Shown here: positions 33,718-42,971 of the stretch, in pieces
How positions within the stretch are numbered: the stretch's first letter is position 1
How the letters are laid out: the number at the start of each line of letters is the position of its first letter
NCBI GenBank assembly: GCA_900764105.1
Contig: CAAFMS010000007.1
Span: 62,001-126,000, forward strand
From: Clostridia bacterium
GTDB taxonomy: Bacteria > Bacillota > Clostridia > Christensenellales > Borkfalkiaceae
Length of the DNA stretch: 64,000 bases
Direction of reading: 5' to 3'
Made by a program: the position numbers and the translations under genes
The notes under the pieces: generated by a model
What the model was told of the DNA's origin: nothing
Seen by the model: the letters and a program-made list of their open reading frames with translations, nothing else
The model's database searches: none

Positions 33718-34805
33718 TATCCGATTAAAGATTGTTCTATTAGTTTGACTACCTTGTTTTTCAGGTCGTCAAGTCCGATTTTCATTTTTGCAGAAACGAC
33801 GACCGACTCGTTGTCAAAAATCGAAATTCCCGTGATTTTATCGCATTTATTATAAACTTTTATGATAGGCGTAACAACCCCTATATCCTTTAAAATCTCT
33901 TCGGTAGTCTCGATTTGCGACTTATAATCTCCCGAAGCGTCTACGACGCACAAAACTAAGTCGGCAGATTTTATATATGACAGGGTAGACTTGAACGCTT
34001 CTATAAGACTTGTAGGTATATCCCGTATAAAGCCTACTGTATCTATAAACAGGGCGTCGTATTTTCCTAAGTTTACTTTTCTTGCGGTTGGGTCCAATGT
34101 TGCGAAAAGTTTGTTTTCCGCTAAAACGTTGCTGCCGGATAAAGCGTTGAGCAGAGTAGACTTGCCGGAGTTCGTATAACCCGCAAGGGCAACGGTTATC
34201 GTATTCGTTTTCGCTCGTCTTTGATTCTGAAGGTCTCTTCTAACGTCAAGTTCGGCTAACTTTTCCTTTAACTTTTTTATCCGTTGCGAAATATAACGCC
34301 TGTCGGTTTCGAGTTTTGTTTCGCCAGGACCTCTCGTTCCTATTCCGCCACCTAATCTCGACATGGACTTGCCTTGCCCTTTTAAGCGCGGTAAAAGATA
34401 TTCCAACTGAGCGACCTCGACTTGCAATTTACCCTCGTTAGTTTTAGCGTTTAAAGCGAATATATCGAGTATAAGAGCGGTTTTATCGATAACTTTTTTA
34501 TCGAAGAAATCCGAGAGATTTTTAGCCTGAGCGGGTGACAATTCCGTATCGCAAACGAAGGTCGTCGCGCCGACCTCTTCGGCTTTTTCTTTTATTTCGT
34601 CAAGTTTTCCCTTGCCGAACAGAGTAGCGGGGTTGATCGTTCGCAGATACTGAACGGCGTACCCGACCGTTTCCGCATCCGAAGAGGAAACGAGAGAGGA
34701 AAGTTCTTCGACTTTATCCTCGTATCCTTTATTTTCAAACAAGGGAATCAGCAAAAATACTTTTTCATCGATCCTGTTCATTTTGGAAACGTCAATCATT
34801 TTCAT
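33717..34805 (-). CDS. hflX: ribosome-dissociating GTPase HflX
   Basis: A 362-residue HflX: an N-terminal GTP-binding-associated domain, a glycine-rich RLGGGIGTRGPGETKLETDRR linker, a coiled coil and a G domain with GYTNSGKST, DTVGFIRDIP and NKCD. HflX splits stalled 70S ribosomes under stress. The start overlaps the end of the xer gene by 14 bases; GAGG six bases upstream supports the first ATG. Confidence 0.94.
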   Translation of the reverse strand: MKMIDVSKMNRIDEKVFLLIPLFENKGYEDKVEELSSLVSSSDAETVGYAVQYLRTINPATLFGKGKLDEIKEKAEEVGATTFVCDTELSPAQAKNLSDFFDKKVIDKTALILDIFALNAKTNEGKLQVEVAQLEYLLPRLKGQGKSMSRLGGGIGTRGPGETKLETDRRYISQRIKKLKEKLAELDVRRDLQNQRRAKTNTITVALAGYTNSGKSTLLNALSGSNVLAENKLFATLDPTARKVNLGKYDALFIDTVGFIRDIPTSLIEAFKSTLSYIKSADLVLCVVDASGDYKSQIETTEEILKDIGVVTPIIKVYNKCDKITGISIFDNESVVVSAKMKIGLDDLKNKVVKLIEQSLIG

Positions 34806-35847
34806 CCTTTTCCTCGTGTAATTTTACCTTTTCGGCAGTTTGTTTTCTCGAATCCTGATTTATTGCGGCGTAATGTTTACGGGTTGTATTTACGTCTTTA
34901 TGCCCTAAAAAATCGGCGACAGCGTAAATATCGCCCGTTTTTCGGTATAAATCGGTACCGAAAGTACTTCTCAGTTTATGCGGAGAGATTTTTTTCAGAG
35001 GAGTAACTTCTTTAGCGTAACCCTTTACGAGGACCTGAACGGCTCTGACCGATATACGTTGATTTTTGAGCGAAATAAAAAGAGCGTTTTCGTCTCTCGG
35101 TAGTTTCAATTCGTCGTAGCGTTGACCGAGCCAATTTAAAAGCGCGTCTTTGACCTCGTCGTTGAAATAGAGTATCGTTCTGTTGCCGCCTTTCCTCGTG
35201 ACGACGAAAGCGTTATTGTCGAAATCGAAATCGTCAACGTTTAAGCCGACGAGTTCGCTGATACGAATTCCCGTGCCTAAAAACAGCGATAATATAGCGA
35301 AATCTCTTATTTTTAACTTAGAGTGGTACGTTTGTTTCCGCCCGTAAAACGCGTCGTCGGACTCGGCGTAATCCAATAATTTTTCCGCTTCGTTGTCCTC
35401 GAGCCTTATGATTTCTTTTTCATGCAGTTTAGGGGTGGCGATTTTAGCCGCAACGTTTGATTTTATCGCGTCCCTTGCGAAAAAGAAACGATACATAGCC
35501 CTTACGGTAGCCAATTTTCTCGCTTTTCCGCGTTCCGTGCAGGAATGTTTCTCGCCTTTCATCTTGTAATTCGACAAATAATTCAAAAATCTTTCTATAT
35601 CGTAAGCCGACAAATCGTCCAGAATCGATATTTCCATCTTTTCCACGGGTATTTTTTTAACTTCCGAAACGTAATTGAAAAATATTCTCAAATCGTAGGC
35701 GTAATTCAATCTCGTGAGAGCGGACGTATTATTAGCGATTCCGTAGAAAAAATCCGAGCAAAAGAATGGTAAATCGAGCAGAAGTCCTTCGATTTTATCA
35801 TTTGATTTTTCGTTTCGTTCGGAAAAATAGTCGTTTTTGTTAGCCAT
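34792..35847 (-). CDS. tyrosine recombinase (XerC/XerD-like)
   Basis: A 351-residue tyrosine recombinase. The N-terminal SAM-like core-binding domain is followed by the catalytic domain with Arg in GTGIRISELVGL, HKLRSTF (His, Arg), a second His in LGHKDVNTT and the nucleophile Tyr in KHYAAI. The ATG at 35847 has AAAGGAG seven bases upstream; the longer frame is a read-back into the leader. It is co-transcribed with hflX, not flanked by att-like repeats, and of chromosomal Xer size. Dimer resolution or a related housekeeping role is therefore more likely than a mobile integrase. Whether it is the cell's main Xer is not clear. Confidence 0.82.
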   Translation of the reverse strand: MANKNDYFSERNEKSNDKIEGLLLDLPFFCSDFFYGIANNTSALTRLNYAYDLRIFFNYVSEVKKIPVEKMEISILDDLSAYDIERFLNYLSNYKMKGEKHSCTERGKARKLATVRAMYRFFFARDAIKSNVAAKIATPKLHEKEIIRLEDNEAEKLLDYAESDDAFYGRKQTYHSKLKIRDFAILSLFLGTGIRISELVGLNVDDFDFDNNAFVVTRKGGNRTILYFNDEVKDALLNWLGQRYDELKLPRDENALFISLKNQRISVRAVQVLVKGYAKEVTPLKKISPHKLRSTFGTDLYRKTGDIYAVADFLGHKDVNTTRKHYAAINQDSRKQTAEKVKLHEEKDEND

Positions 35848-35936
35848 ATTTTCTCCTTTACAAACTTTTCGACAGGGCATTATAAGTCGCAAATTAACGA
35901 AATTTCTTAAAAAACACACGCCCGACGTCGCATTTT

Positions 35937-35970
35937 ATCATTGCGTAAAATTCAAGTTTTACGCAATGAT
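35937..35970. repeat. 14-bp perfect inverted repeat in the divergent xer/padR region
   Basis: ATCATTGCGTAAAA and its exact reverse complement flank TTCAAG. Neither strand has a following T tract, so this is more likely an operator-like dyad than a terminator. It lies 90 bases upstream of xer and 108 bases before the padR -35. The rest of this 290-base divergent region is AT-rich without further recognisable sites. Confidence 0.75.
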
Positions 35971-36077
35971 AGGCATATTTTAACATATTTCGGGTATATT
36001 GTCAAATCATAATAAGCCTCAATTATAATTTTATTTGCTAAATTTTTAAAGATAATTACATTTATTTAATTATAGAA

Positions 36078-36106
36078 TTGACAGTTATTCCTTTCCGTGG
36101 TATAAT
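36078..36106 (+). promoter_or_regulatory. SigA promoter of the PadR-type membrane protein gene
   Basis: Perfect TTGACA (36078-36083), a 17-base spacer and perfect TATAAT (36101-36106). Confidence 0.88.
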
Positions 36107-36140
36107 ATTTTATATATTTAATTTTCGGGAGTGTTTTTTC

Positions 36141-38030
36141 ATGGCTGATAATGAAATCAAAGGCGGAATGATGCGCGGTCATATCGACACTATTATTTTG
36201 CTTTCTTTGGTTGACGGAGATAAAGACTCGAACGACATTCGGGACGCTATCGAAGAAAAATCAGACAATAAATACAGCGTAAAACAAGGTACGTTTTACA
36301 GCGCGATGCAAAGGCTCGTAAAACAAAATTATATCAAGGAATACCGTTCGAGCGCCGTAGACGGAATCAGAAGGAAATACTACTCTTTGACCGCAAAAGG
36401 CAAGAGTTCGCTCGATAAAAACCGCGAAGAATGGAATAAATCGAAAGAACTTATAGACAATCTCATCGAAACGCCTTCCGAACAACCGAAAGTTCAGGAA
36501 AACAAGCCGACTACCATTGCGGATGAATTTGACGCGTTTAAGCAATTTGCGGATAAAAACGCCTCTGATTTCGAGTTTTCTTCGCCGGACGCATCCGACG
36601 ATTATATCGACCGACTCGGCGAGGAAGTTTTGAGCGATTTAAACGACGAACTGAATTCTATCGCAGAAGAAAACGCCGAAAAAACCGAAAATTCCGACGC
36701 CGAACAATCAGTTTACGACAACGTAGACGACGCGGAAAAGGACGAAAAGACGGAAGAACCCGAAATTCCCGAAGTTCCTGAAGTTACTGAAATTCCCGAG
36801 AAAACGACGGAAATAAACGATGAATTAATAACGGACGCCGACGACGAGATTCCGACGGAATACGACAATTTCGACGAATTTAAGGAGGACAGTTACTCTT
36901 ACGATTTCGAACTTCCCGAGGAAGAACCTGAGGAAGAATCTGCCGACGAGGCGGAAGAAGAAACTTCGGAAGAAATCGAACTCACTCCCGAAACCGAAGA
37001 AGTATACCCCGAACAAGAAATACTTGAAGAACCCGAAAACGTGGTCGAAGAAACGCCCGTAGAAGTTACGGAAAATATCGAAAAAGAGCAAGTATACGAG
37101 TCGGAAAACATTATAAAATCCTCGGAAAATACGGAAGAAACAACGATTATTCCCACCGAGAAAACAATCGAAGTAGTCGAAGAAGCAAAACCCGAAAAAA
37201 CCGAGGAAACGAACGACGATATGCTCTACGTCGAAGAAGGAAAACCGACGAATTCGAGAGATTATAAATCGCTTCTCGGGAGACTTTTCCCCAAAGACGA
37301 AGAGAAAAAGCCCGAAAATGCCTACGCCGAAAAACAGATGAATTTCGACGATTACGACGAAAAGACGGCAGAAACGGAAGAATCCGACGAAGAAACCTAC
37401 TACAGCGAAGCGGACGACAACAACGAAAAAATTGTTAGCCGCGAAAAAACCGACGATAAGTACGACTATTCCGCTATAGAAAAAACGCCGCGCGTCGAGC
37501 GTACTTCTAACGGCGACTACGATTTCTCGGATCTGTACGCATTGGCGAACAAAGAAGGCTTTAAGGTAAGAACTTCGTTTTCGACGAACAAAAACAACGA
37601 CGGAAACATTCTTATCAACAAACTCAACTTCCACGCCGCTCTGCTCCTTTACGCAATTCTCTTCGTAGAAATGGCAGTGCTTAATTTCTCCCTTTCGGGG
37701 CTTCTCGGTTGGAGCGACACGGCGAAAGCGATTATCGCTTCTTCCCTTGCTCTTTACACGGTCGTTACGCTTATTATGTACGCAATTTCGCCGAAAAGAA
37801 AAGTAAAGGAAATAACTTCGTTTAAAGACGCCATAGAAGTTTCTTTAATCATAGTGTTCCAACTCGTGATTATAATTCTCTGCGTTGCTCTTTTCTGTGA
37901 AGTGGATTTCAACAACGTAAAAGAAGTTCTCTCGTTTATCGTATTGCCGTTTATATTATGTATAAACCTGCCTCTGTTCCCGATTTTAAAGTATTCGTTA
38001 CTCGGCAGCGGCAAATACTTCGATAAATAA
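36141..38030 (+). CDS. membrane-anchored PadR-family regulator with a long acidic linker
   Basis: A 629-residue protein. Residues 1-100 are a PadR winged helix (LSLVDGDKDSNDIRDAIEE ... GTFYSAMQRLVKQNYIKEY). Residues about 110-490 are low-complexity, very rich in Glu, Pro, Thr and Asp with many EEPE/EETPE-like repeats. Residues about 505-625 hold four hydrophobic segments. PadR proteins usually have 100-200 residues and are soluble. GGGAG precedes the ATG at 36141. A DNA-binding head tethered to the membrane by a disordered, charged arm suggests a regulator that responds to a membrane state, possibly released by proteolysis. Function is inferred; domains are seen. Confidence 0.82.
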   Translation: MADNEIKGGMMRGHIDTIILLSLVDGDKDSNDIRDAIEEKSDNKYSVKQGTFYSAMQRLVKQNYIKEYRSSAVDGIRRKYYSLTAKGKSSLDKNREEWNKSKELIDNLIETPSEQPKVQENKPTTIADEFDAFKQFADKNASDFEFSSPDASDDYIDRLGEEVLSDLNDELNSIAEENAEKTENSDAEQSVYDNVDDAEKDEKTEEPEIPEVPEVTEIPEKTTEINDELITDADDEIPTEYDNFDEFKEDSYSYDFELPEEEPEEESADEAEEETSEEIELTPETEEVYPEQEILEEPENVVEETPVEVTENIEKEQVYESENIIKSSENTEETTIIPTEKTIEVVEEAKPEKTEETNDDMLYVEEGKPTNSRDYKSLLGRLFPKDEEKKPENAYAEKQMNFDDYDEKTAETEESDEETYYSEADDNNEKIVSREKTDDKYDYSAIEKTPRVERTSNGDYDFSDLYALANKEGFKVRTSFSTNKNNDGNILINKLNFHAALLLYAILFVEMAVLNFSLSGLLGWSDTAKAIIASSLALYTVVTLIMYAISPKRKVKEITSFKDAIEVSLIIVFQLVIIILCVALFCEVDFNNVKEVLSFIVLPFILCINLPLFPILKYSLLGSGKYFDK

Positions 38031-38063
38031 TCTTAAAAATAGAAAAACGTAAAGATAAAAACG

Positions 38064-38092
38064 GCGACCTCGAATTAACGAGGTCGCTTATT
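38064..38092 (+). terminator. terminator of the PadR-type gene
   Basis: Nine-base-pair stem GCGACCTCG with CGAGGTCGC, a six-base loop and a T-rich tail. Confidence 0.82.
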
Positions 38093-38136
38093 TGTTATCG
38101 GCGTAAGTTAAAAATACGTTATTATGCCATTGTTTG

Positions 38137-38913
38137 CTATGCCTTTTCGGAATGCTTTTTTAAAACCTTGTAAACAATCATCCCAACGCCTATAAGAACG
38201 AGAATAATCGAAATAAATTGCGACGGAGTTATCCCCGGAATCAACGCTCCCCTGTCGTCCGCCCTCAGATATTCCAAAGCGAATCGCCATATACCGTAAC
38301 CTATCGTATAAACGATAAAATTCACGTCTTTACGCTTGAAATACAGTATCGAAGTGACGGCGAATAAAGCGAAAAGAAATATCGCTTCGTAAGCCTGCGT
38401 GGGTAGGAAATAGCCGACGTAATTATCCGAACCTTTGTAGTGAACGGTCATTTTTATACCGGGAAAACCATCGACTTCCCTGCCGAAACAGCACCCTGCG
38501 AACAGACAGCCGATTCTTCCGAACGCATGAGCAATCGTAATGCAACACGGCGCGACTTCAAACAGATCCGAAAAATACTTTTTGTGTTCGTTTTCCTTGA
38601 AAAGATACTTGCCGACAGCGAAAAACACCGCAAAAAAAACGATTACGCCGCCGATTAGCCCTCCGTAGAAAGTCATACCCATAAATACGAATTTTCCCGT
38701 CTCTATCCAGTTATAGACCGACTGAAACAACCCTGCGGAAAGGATGCCGAGTACAATCGCGGCAACCCCTGCCAAGAGATAAAAATTCTGAACTTTCGAC
38801 GGAATTTTTCGTCTCGACATATACAAATCGTATATGACGAGAGCCATGATTATGCCGATCGTAAGACAAATATCGTACAATCCTATATCCCAAAATAACG
38901 TATAAGGATACAT
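38137..38913 (-). CDS. lgt: prolipoprotein diacylglyceryl transferase
   Basis: A 258-residue polytopic membrane enzyme with the Lgt signature HAFGRIGCLFAGCCFGRE. It adds diacylglycerol to the lipobox cysteine of prelipoproteins, such as the ABC binding protein at 1.4 kb. It is the last gene of a four-gene operon behind a response regulator, kinase and membrane protein, an unusual setting for this housekeeping gene. GGGGAG lies before the ATG. Confidence 0.92.
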   Translation of the reverse strand: MYPYTLFWDIGLYDICLTIGIIMALVIYDLYMSRRKIPSKVQNFYLLAGVAAIVLGILSAGLFQSVYNWIETGKFVFMGMTFYGGLIGGVIVFFAVFFAVGKYLFKENEHKKYFSDLFEVAPCCITIAHAFGRIGCLFAGCCFGREVDGFPGIKMTVHYKGSDNYVGYFLPTQAYEAIFLFALFAVTSILYFKRKDVNFIVYTIGYGIWRFALEYLRADDRGALIPGITPSQFISIILVLIGVGMIVYKVLKKHSEKA

Positions 38914-38943
38914 AATAACTCCCCTTTAAACGCTTAAACCGGA

Positions 38944-39933
38944 CTATTTGACCGACAAGGCGTAGTTAAGTATTCTGAGCGCGCAGAAAAAGGACGCCGC
39001 AACGCATATTATCGGAAGAATAACCTTAAACGACGGCGTTAACGGGTTATAATCGGATAAAATATGCAGCAATATCTCTATAAGTATAAATAAATAAAAC
39101 GTCTTGTTTTTTTCTTTTGCTTCTCTGAAAGGAAGCGTTAAAAGACTTGCGACACCCGCCGTGATTATCGCTTTACAGTAAATGAGAAACGGGTAATATA
39201 CGCCTTTTTGAAGTATAACGCCCATATATGAACCTAAATCGTTCACTTTCGTAATTTCGTAAGGAATTGCGAACACGGTTTTGTTCCCCGGCACTGCCAC
39301 GAACAATTCGTCCACGAGTCCGGTTGCCGTAAAAAACATCATATATCCGCTATAGATACAAATACAGATCAGTATTTCGTTAAAAATATCCGCTTTTCCT
39401 GTTAATTTCAGATAGACAACGCAAAGAATAAAGAAAAACAAATCGCTCATTACCGCGTTAAGAATCTTAGCCAAAGTTTTATAGTCGACTAAAATTGAAG
39501 AAATACTATTTTCTATCGGATACAAGACCATAAAAGCGAAAATTCCCGAAACTATAGCGCATATTATTTCGTGAATTTTTATGTTTTTACCTACGTTCAG
39601 ATCGTTGAACATAACAATACCCGACAAGGGAAAAAGAAGCGATATCAAAAACGTGTCAACTATTAAAAACGTCGTATTTTTTGAAAGAATCGCAACGAGC
39701 AATATAACGAGAGACATAAGCGCGACGGACAAAAACACCGTGAATCCGCCCTTAAAAGACGGGAGATCTACGGTTATGCCGCCTTTCACCGCTCTCTTTC
39801 CCGAAAAAAGAATAGTCATAAACGTAACTTTCTTTTTTTCGGGTACAAGTTTCGGTTCTTCAACGTCAAATTCGCTGTCTACTATTTCGGGATCGTCGGA
39901 CTTGGAATTAACTCTAAGATAATCATTGTTCAT
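38944..39933 (-). CDS. polytopic membrane protein of unknown function
   Basis: I do not recognise this 329-residue protein. It has a charged N-terminal tail of about 60 residues (many Asp, Glu and Lys), then eight or nine hydrophobic segments. Its ATG overlaps the histidine kinase stop by 11 bases and it ends 30 bases before lgt, so it belongs to the kinase operon. It may be an accessory sensor or transporter for the two-component system. Confidence 0.7.
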   Translation of the reverse strand: MNNDYLRVNSKSDDPEIVDSEFDVEEPKLVPEKKKVTFMTILFSGKRAVKGGITVDLPSFKGGFTVFLSVALMSLVILLVAILSKNTTFLIVDTFLISLLFPLSGIVMFNDLNVGKNIKIHEIICAIVSGIFAFMVLYPIENSISSILVDYKTLAKILNAVMSDLFFFILCVVYLKLTGKADIFNEILICICIYSGYMMFFTATGLVDELFVAVPGNKTVFAIPYEITKVNDLGSYMGVILQKGVYYPFLIYCKAIITAGVASLLTLPFREAKEKNKTFYLFILIEILLHILSDYNPLTPSFKVILPIICVAASFFCALRILNYALSVK

Positions 39934-41329
39934 TGTTCTTCACCCTCTCGAAACGCGCGAAAAAATTACTGCCGCAGTCTTTCTTGCTTCTCACGCCGAA
40001 TTGTAATTGATGAGCGTCAAGTATTGCTTTAACGATCGATAAACCGAGTCCGGTTCCTTTAACGGGTCTCGTATTCGTTTCGGAAAATCTGTAATATCTT
40101 TCCCAGATAGTTTCCATTTTTTCCTTGGAAATACCCTTTCCGCTATCGATTATCTCCAGCAAAATATAGTCGTTTTCCGCAGTTAAATACACCTTAACCG
40201 TCTTATCTTCACCCGTGTAGTTAATAGAATTTCCGAGAAGATTGTATATAACCTGCTCTATTTTCATTTCGTCTACGACTGTTATAAGGTCGGGCGCGAT
40301 ATGATCTTCAATCGTAAACCCCTGATTTTCGACGTAATCGGAAAACCGATCGAATACTCTTTCGGTAAGTTCCGATAAATTAACCTCTTTTTTATCAAGA
40401 GAATCGACCGACGACTGAAGTTTTGAAAGATTCAGTATGTCGTTTACGAGCATCGCAAGCCTGTCTGCTTCGTCGATTATAACCTGCGTGTGTTTTTCCC
40501 TTTTTTGCTTGTTTTCACCGGAAATATCGCGTATCATTTCGGCGTATGCCCTTATCATCGTAAGGGGGGTTTTCAAGTCGTGCGAAACGTTCGCAAGCAA
40601 ATCCCTTTGAAGCGCGCCCGTCTTTGATATTTCGTCTTTCGCATAGTTTAACGCGTCGGCGAGTTCGTTTATTTCGTTATACGTCTGTTTAGGCTTAAAA
40701 TTTACGGAAGAATCGCCTTTTGCCCAACGCTTTGCGGTTTCCGACATCTCGTCTATGGGCTTTGACAGCCTTATCGAAAAATACCAGGCAAGCAAAACTC
40801 CTATTACTATTACGATAGCGGAAACAATCAGAAATTGAAACCGTATAACGGAAACAGCCTCGTCGATTTTCTCTCTCGAACTTGTCAAGACTATATAAGT
40901 TCCTTCGGTTTTTCCGTCTGAACAATAGGTAATTAGCCCGTTATACTGTGAAATAACGTATTTTTCGTCACTGCTCTTCTTATCGAAAATCTGCTTGATG
41001 ACGGCGCCTTCCGCGTCCGGATCTATCTCTTTATTTCCCTCAAAATACGCGAACTTTTTATTGCCGTCGGGATAGCCGATTATAAGTATCTTATAGACGT
41101 TTATACCTGCGTCGTTACATTCTATAACGCATTTATTGAAATCGTCGCTGCCGAAATCGTATTTCGAAAGAGTTTCGCCATACCCTTCGATTTTCGCAAA
41201 TTTTACTTTCTGATAATGGCTTTCAAGAAAAAATACCTGAAAAAGCCATAAACATGCAATGATTATGGCTGTAAAAATCAAAAAGTAAAGCAGTACGTTA
41301 AATTTCAGTTTTCGGAGTTTTTTTCTCAT
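39923..41329 (-). CDS. sensor histidine kinase
   Basis: A 468-residue membrane kinase: a helix at 9-32, an extracytoplasmic domain of about 130 residues, a second helix (about 165-187), HAMP (RLSKPIDEMSETAKRWAKGD), an H-box with the phospho-His (NVSHDLKTPLTMIRAYAEMI) and a catalytic domain with DSGKGI and GTGLGLSI. It phosphorylates the OmpR-type regulator encoded just before it (ATGA overlap). The signal is unknown. Confidence 0.92.
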   Translation of the reverse strand: MRKKLRKLKFNVLLYFLIFTAIIIACLWLFQVFFLESHYQKVKFAKIEGYGETLSKYDFGSDDFNKCVIECNDAGINVYKILIIGYPDGNKKFAYFEGNKEIDPDAEGAVIKQIFDKKSSDEKYVISQYNGLITYCSDGKTEGTYIVLTSSREKIDEAVSVIRFQFLIVSAIVIVIGVLLAWYFSIRLSKPIDEMSETAKRWAKGDSSVNFKPKQTYNEINELADALNYAKDEISKTGALQRDLLANVSHDLKTPLTMIRAYAEMIRDISGENKQKREKHTQVIIDEADRLAMLVNDILNLSKLQSSVDSLDKKEVNLSELTERVFDRFSDYVENQGFTIEDHIAPDLITVVDEMKIEQVIYNLLGNSINYTGEDKTVKVYLTAENDYILLEIIDSGKGISKEKMETIWERYYRFSETNTRPVKGTGLGLSIVKAILDAHQLQFGVRSKKDCGSNFFARFERVKNNEQ

Positions 41330-42003
41330 ACTTCGAACTTATAGCCCATTCCTCTCAACGTAACGATAAATTTTCTGTATTCTTTAAGGTTGCTTCTGAG
41401 CATCTTGATATGTGTGTCTACCGTTCTGTCGTCGCCGTAGAAATCATATCCCCATACGTCGGACAAAAGTTTTTCTCTCGATAAAGCAATGCCCTTATTA
41501 TTTACCATATAGAACAGAAGTTCGTATTCCTTCGGCGTAAGTTCGGCTTTCTGACCGTCTACGAAAACGTTTCTGCCGAGCATATCGATTTCAAGCCCCT
41601 CGAACTTAACCGCGGAATTAGCGTTTTTATTGTTCTTCGACTGATTGTTTCTCTTTAAAACGGCGTTTACCCTCGCCATAACTTCCTTAGGCGAAAACGG
41701 TTTTACGACATAGTCGTCCGCGCCGATTTCGAAACCGAAAAGTTTATCGTACTCCTCTCCTCTCGCCGAAAGCATAATTACCGGAATATCTTTGAACTTT
41801 CTGATTTCCTTTACTGCCGAATATCCGTCGAGTTTCGGCATCATTATATCCATAAGAATAATGTCGTAGTCGTTGTTTTTGCATTTATTCACCGCTTCCA
41901 TACCGTCGGCTGCCTGATCGGATTCGAAGCCCTCGAACTCGGCGTACTCTGCAAGAACTTCCCTTATTTTCTCCTCGTCGTCTACTATCAATATTTTATA
42001 CAT
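41326..42003 (-). CDS. OmpR-family response regulator
   Basis: A 225-residue regulator: a receiver domain with the phospho-Asp in IILMDIMMP and Lys in VVKPF, and a winged-helix effector domain ending RTVDTHIKMLRSNL ... LRGMGYKFEV. The ATG at 42003 has GGAGGA upstream; the longer frame reads back into the promoter. A TATAAT on the minus strand (42043-42048) with a weak -35 (TTAATG) is the likely promoter. It is the first gene of the regulator-kinase-membrane protein-lgt operon. Confidence 0.92.
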   Translation of the reverse strand: MYKILIVDDEEKIREVLAEYAEFEGFESDQAADGMEAVNKCKNNDYDIILMDIMMPKLDGYSAVKEIRKFKDIPVIMLSARGEEYDKLFGFEIGADDYVVKPFSPKEVMARVNAVLKRNNQSKNNKNANSAVKFEGLEIDMLGRNVFVDGQKAELTPKEYELLFYMVNNKGIALSREKLLSDVWGYDFYGDDRTVDTHIKMLRSNLKEYRKFIVTLRGMGYKFEV

Positions 42004-42088
42004 GAATTGTTCCTCCATATTTTTATTCGGAATTTTGATTACATTATATAAATGTATTATTATCACATTAAATCAATAGAGTGAAATC

Positions 42089-42805
42089 TCAATGAAAATT
42101 GCAGTTTAAAAGGTCTTTTTTTGGTATTGTCGTAAAAATCGCCTCTTCGGCTGAAATGTTCACCGAATACGAGTTGCCGCTGCCTTTCAGAGCGGAAACC
42201 ATTTCGCCGTTTATAAAAAGAACCGCGGACAGATTTTCGATACAGACGTAATTTTTGATTTCCGCATTTTCGGACTTTGCGAAAAAATCCTCTTTTCTGT
42301 CGTCGTAATGCGGACACGCCCCGCCTTTCAGATATCCGAGAGCAGGTTTGAACTCATACTCTTCCCCCGCGCTGTCGGTAAACATTTCTTCAAACCAACA
42401 GATAGCCCCTGCGGATAGTCCGCAAATGATTACGCCGCGGTCGTAAGCCTCTTTGATAAGTTTATCGACGCCGCTCTCCTTCCATTTTTCGAGCATATAT
42501 ATCGTATCGCCGCCGCCGACGTAAATCATATCGGCTTTTTCGAATTTTCCGCGTATTTTTTCATCGTTCATCTCGCCGTAGACGGTTAAAACGCAGTCGG
42601 TTTTCAGTCCGAATAGTCCCGTATAGGTCTTATGAAAACTGTTGTAATACGGCATGCTGTCGTGACTTGCCGTTCCGATAAAAAGAGCGTTAGCCCTTTT
42701 ATCCCCCGCGTGTTTTTTAGCGAGACTCGCAATCTGTTCGTCTATTTCGGCGGTCTCTTTTTCTCTTATTTCCCCACCGCCTATCGCGATTATAATTTTA
42801 TCCAT
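42089..42805 (-). CDS. pepE: peptidase E-like (S51) dipeptidase / glutamine amidotransferase-like protein
   Basis: A 238-residue class I glutamine-amidotransferase-like fold with the nucleophile elbow GLSAGAICW (Ser131) and the preceding YVGGGDT loop. S51 peptidases such as PepE cleave Asp-X dipeptides, and cyanophycinase is a relative. The ATG at 42805 fits the family start (MDKIIIAIGGG). It has no Shine-Dalgarno and lies six bases after a consensus -10, so it is probably read from a leaderless mRNA. Confidence 0.82.
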   Translation of the reverse strand: MDKIIIAIGGGEIREKETAEIDEQIASLAKKHAGDKRANALFIGTASHDSMPYYNSFHKTYTGLFGLKTDCVLTVYGEMNDEKIRGKFEKADMIYVGGGDTIYMLEKWKESGVDKLIKEAYDRGVIICGLSAGAICWFEEMFTDSAGEEYEFKPALGYLKGGACPHYDDRKEDFFAKSENAEIKNYVCIENLSAVLFINGEMVSALKGSGNSYSVNISAEEAIFTTIPKKDLLNCNFH

Positions 42806-42811
42806 GAACAT

Positions 42812-42840
42812 ATTATAATACATTTTTGTCATTTTTTCAA
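42812..42840 (-). promoter_or_regulatory. SigA promoter of pepE, 6 nt before the ATG
   Basis: On the minus strand, TTGAAA (42835-42840), 17 bases and TATAAT (42812-42817), then six bases to the ATG. Confidence 0.8.
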
Positions 42841-42921
42841 GAAGATAAGCAATAAAAATAATAGCGATAAGAAATAAATATAGTAAAATTGCCGATTATT
42901 TAGTGATTTTTTCGTCTGTTC

Positions 42922-42931
42922 GTGATATAAT
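42922..42931 (+). promoter_or_regulatory. extended -10 promoter of gdhA
   Basis: CGTGATATAAT contains TGn-TATAAT with no recognisable -35 at the usual distance. A GGAGGA ribosome-binding site lies just before the ATG. Confidence 0.6.
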
Positions 42932-42971
42932 TACAAACGGAAATTAAAAAATAAAGTATACGGAGGATTTT

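Noticed and set aside
34792..35847. Phage or integrative-element integrase
   Set aside because: The recombinase is co-transcribed with hflX, no attachment-site repeats or tRNA target flank it and no phage genes are nearby.
36825..37634. 269-codon frame opposite the PadR-type gene
   Set aside because: The predicted protein is a Phe/Val/Arg-rich mirror of the acidic repeat on the other strand, with no promoter or start signal.
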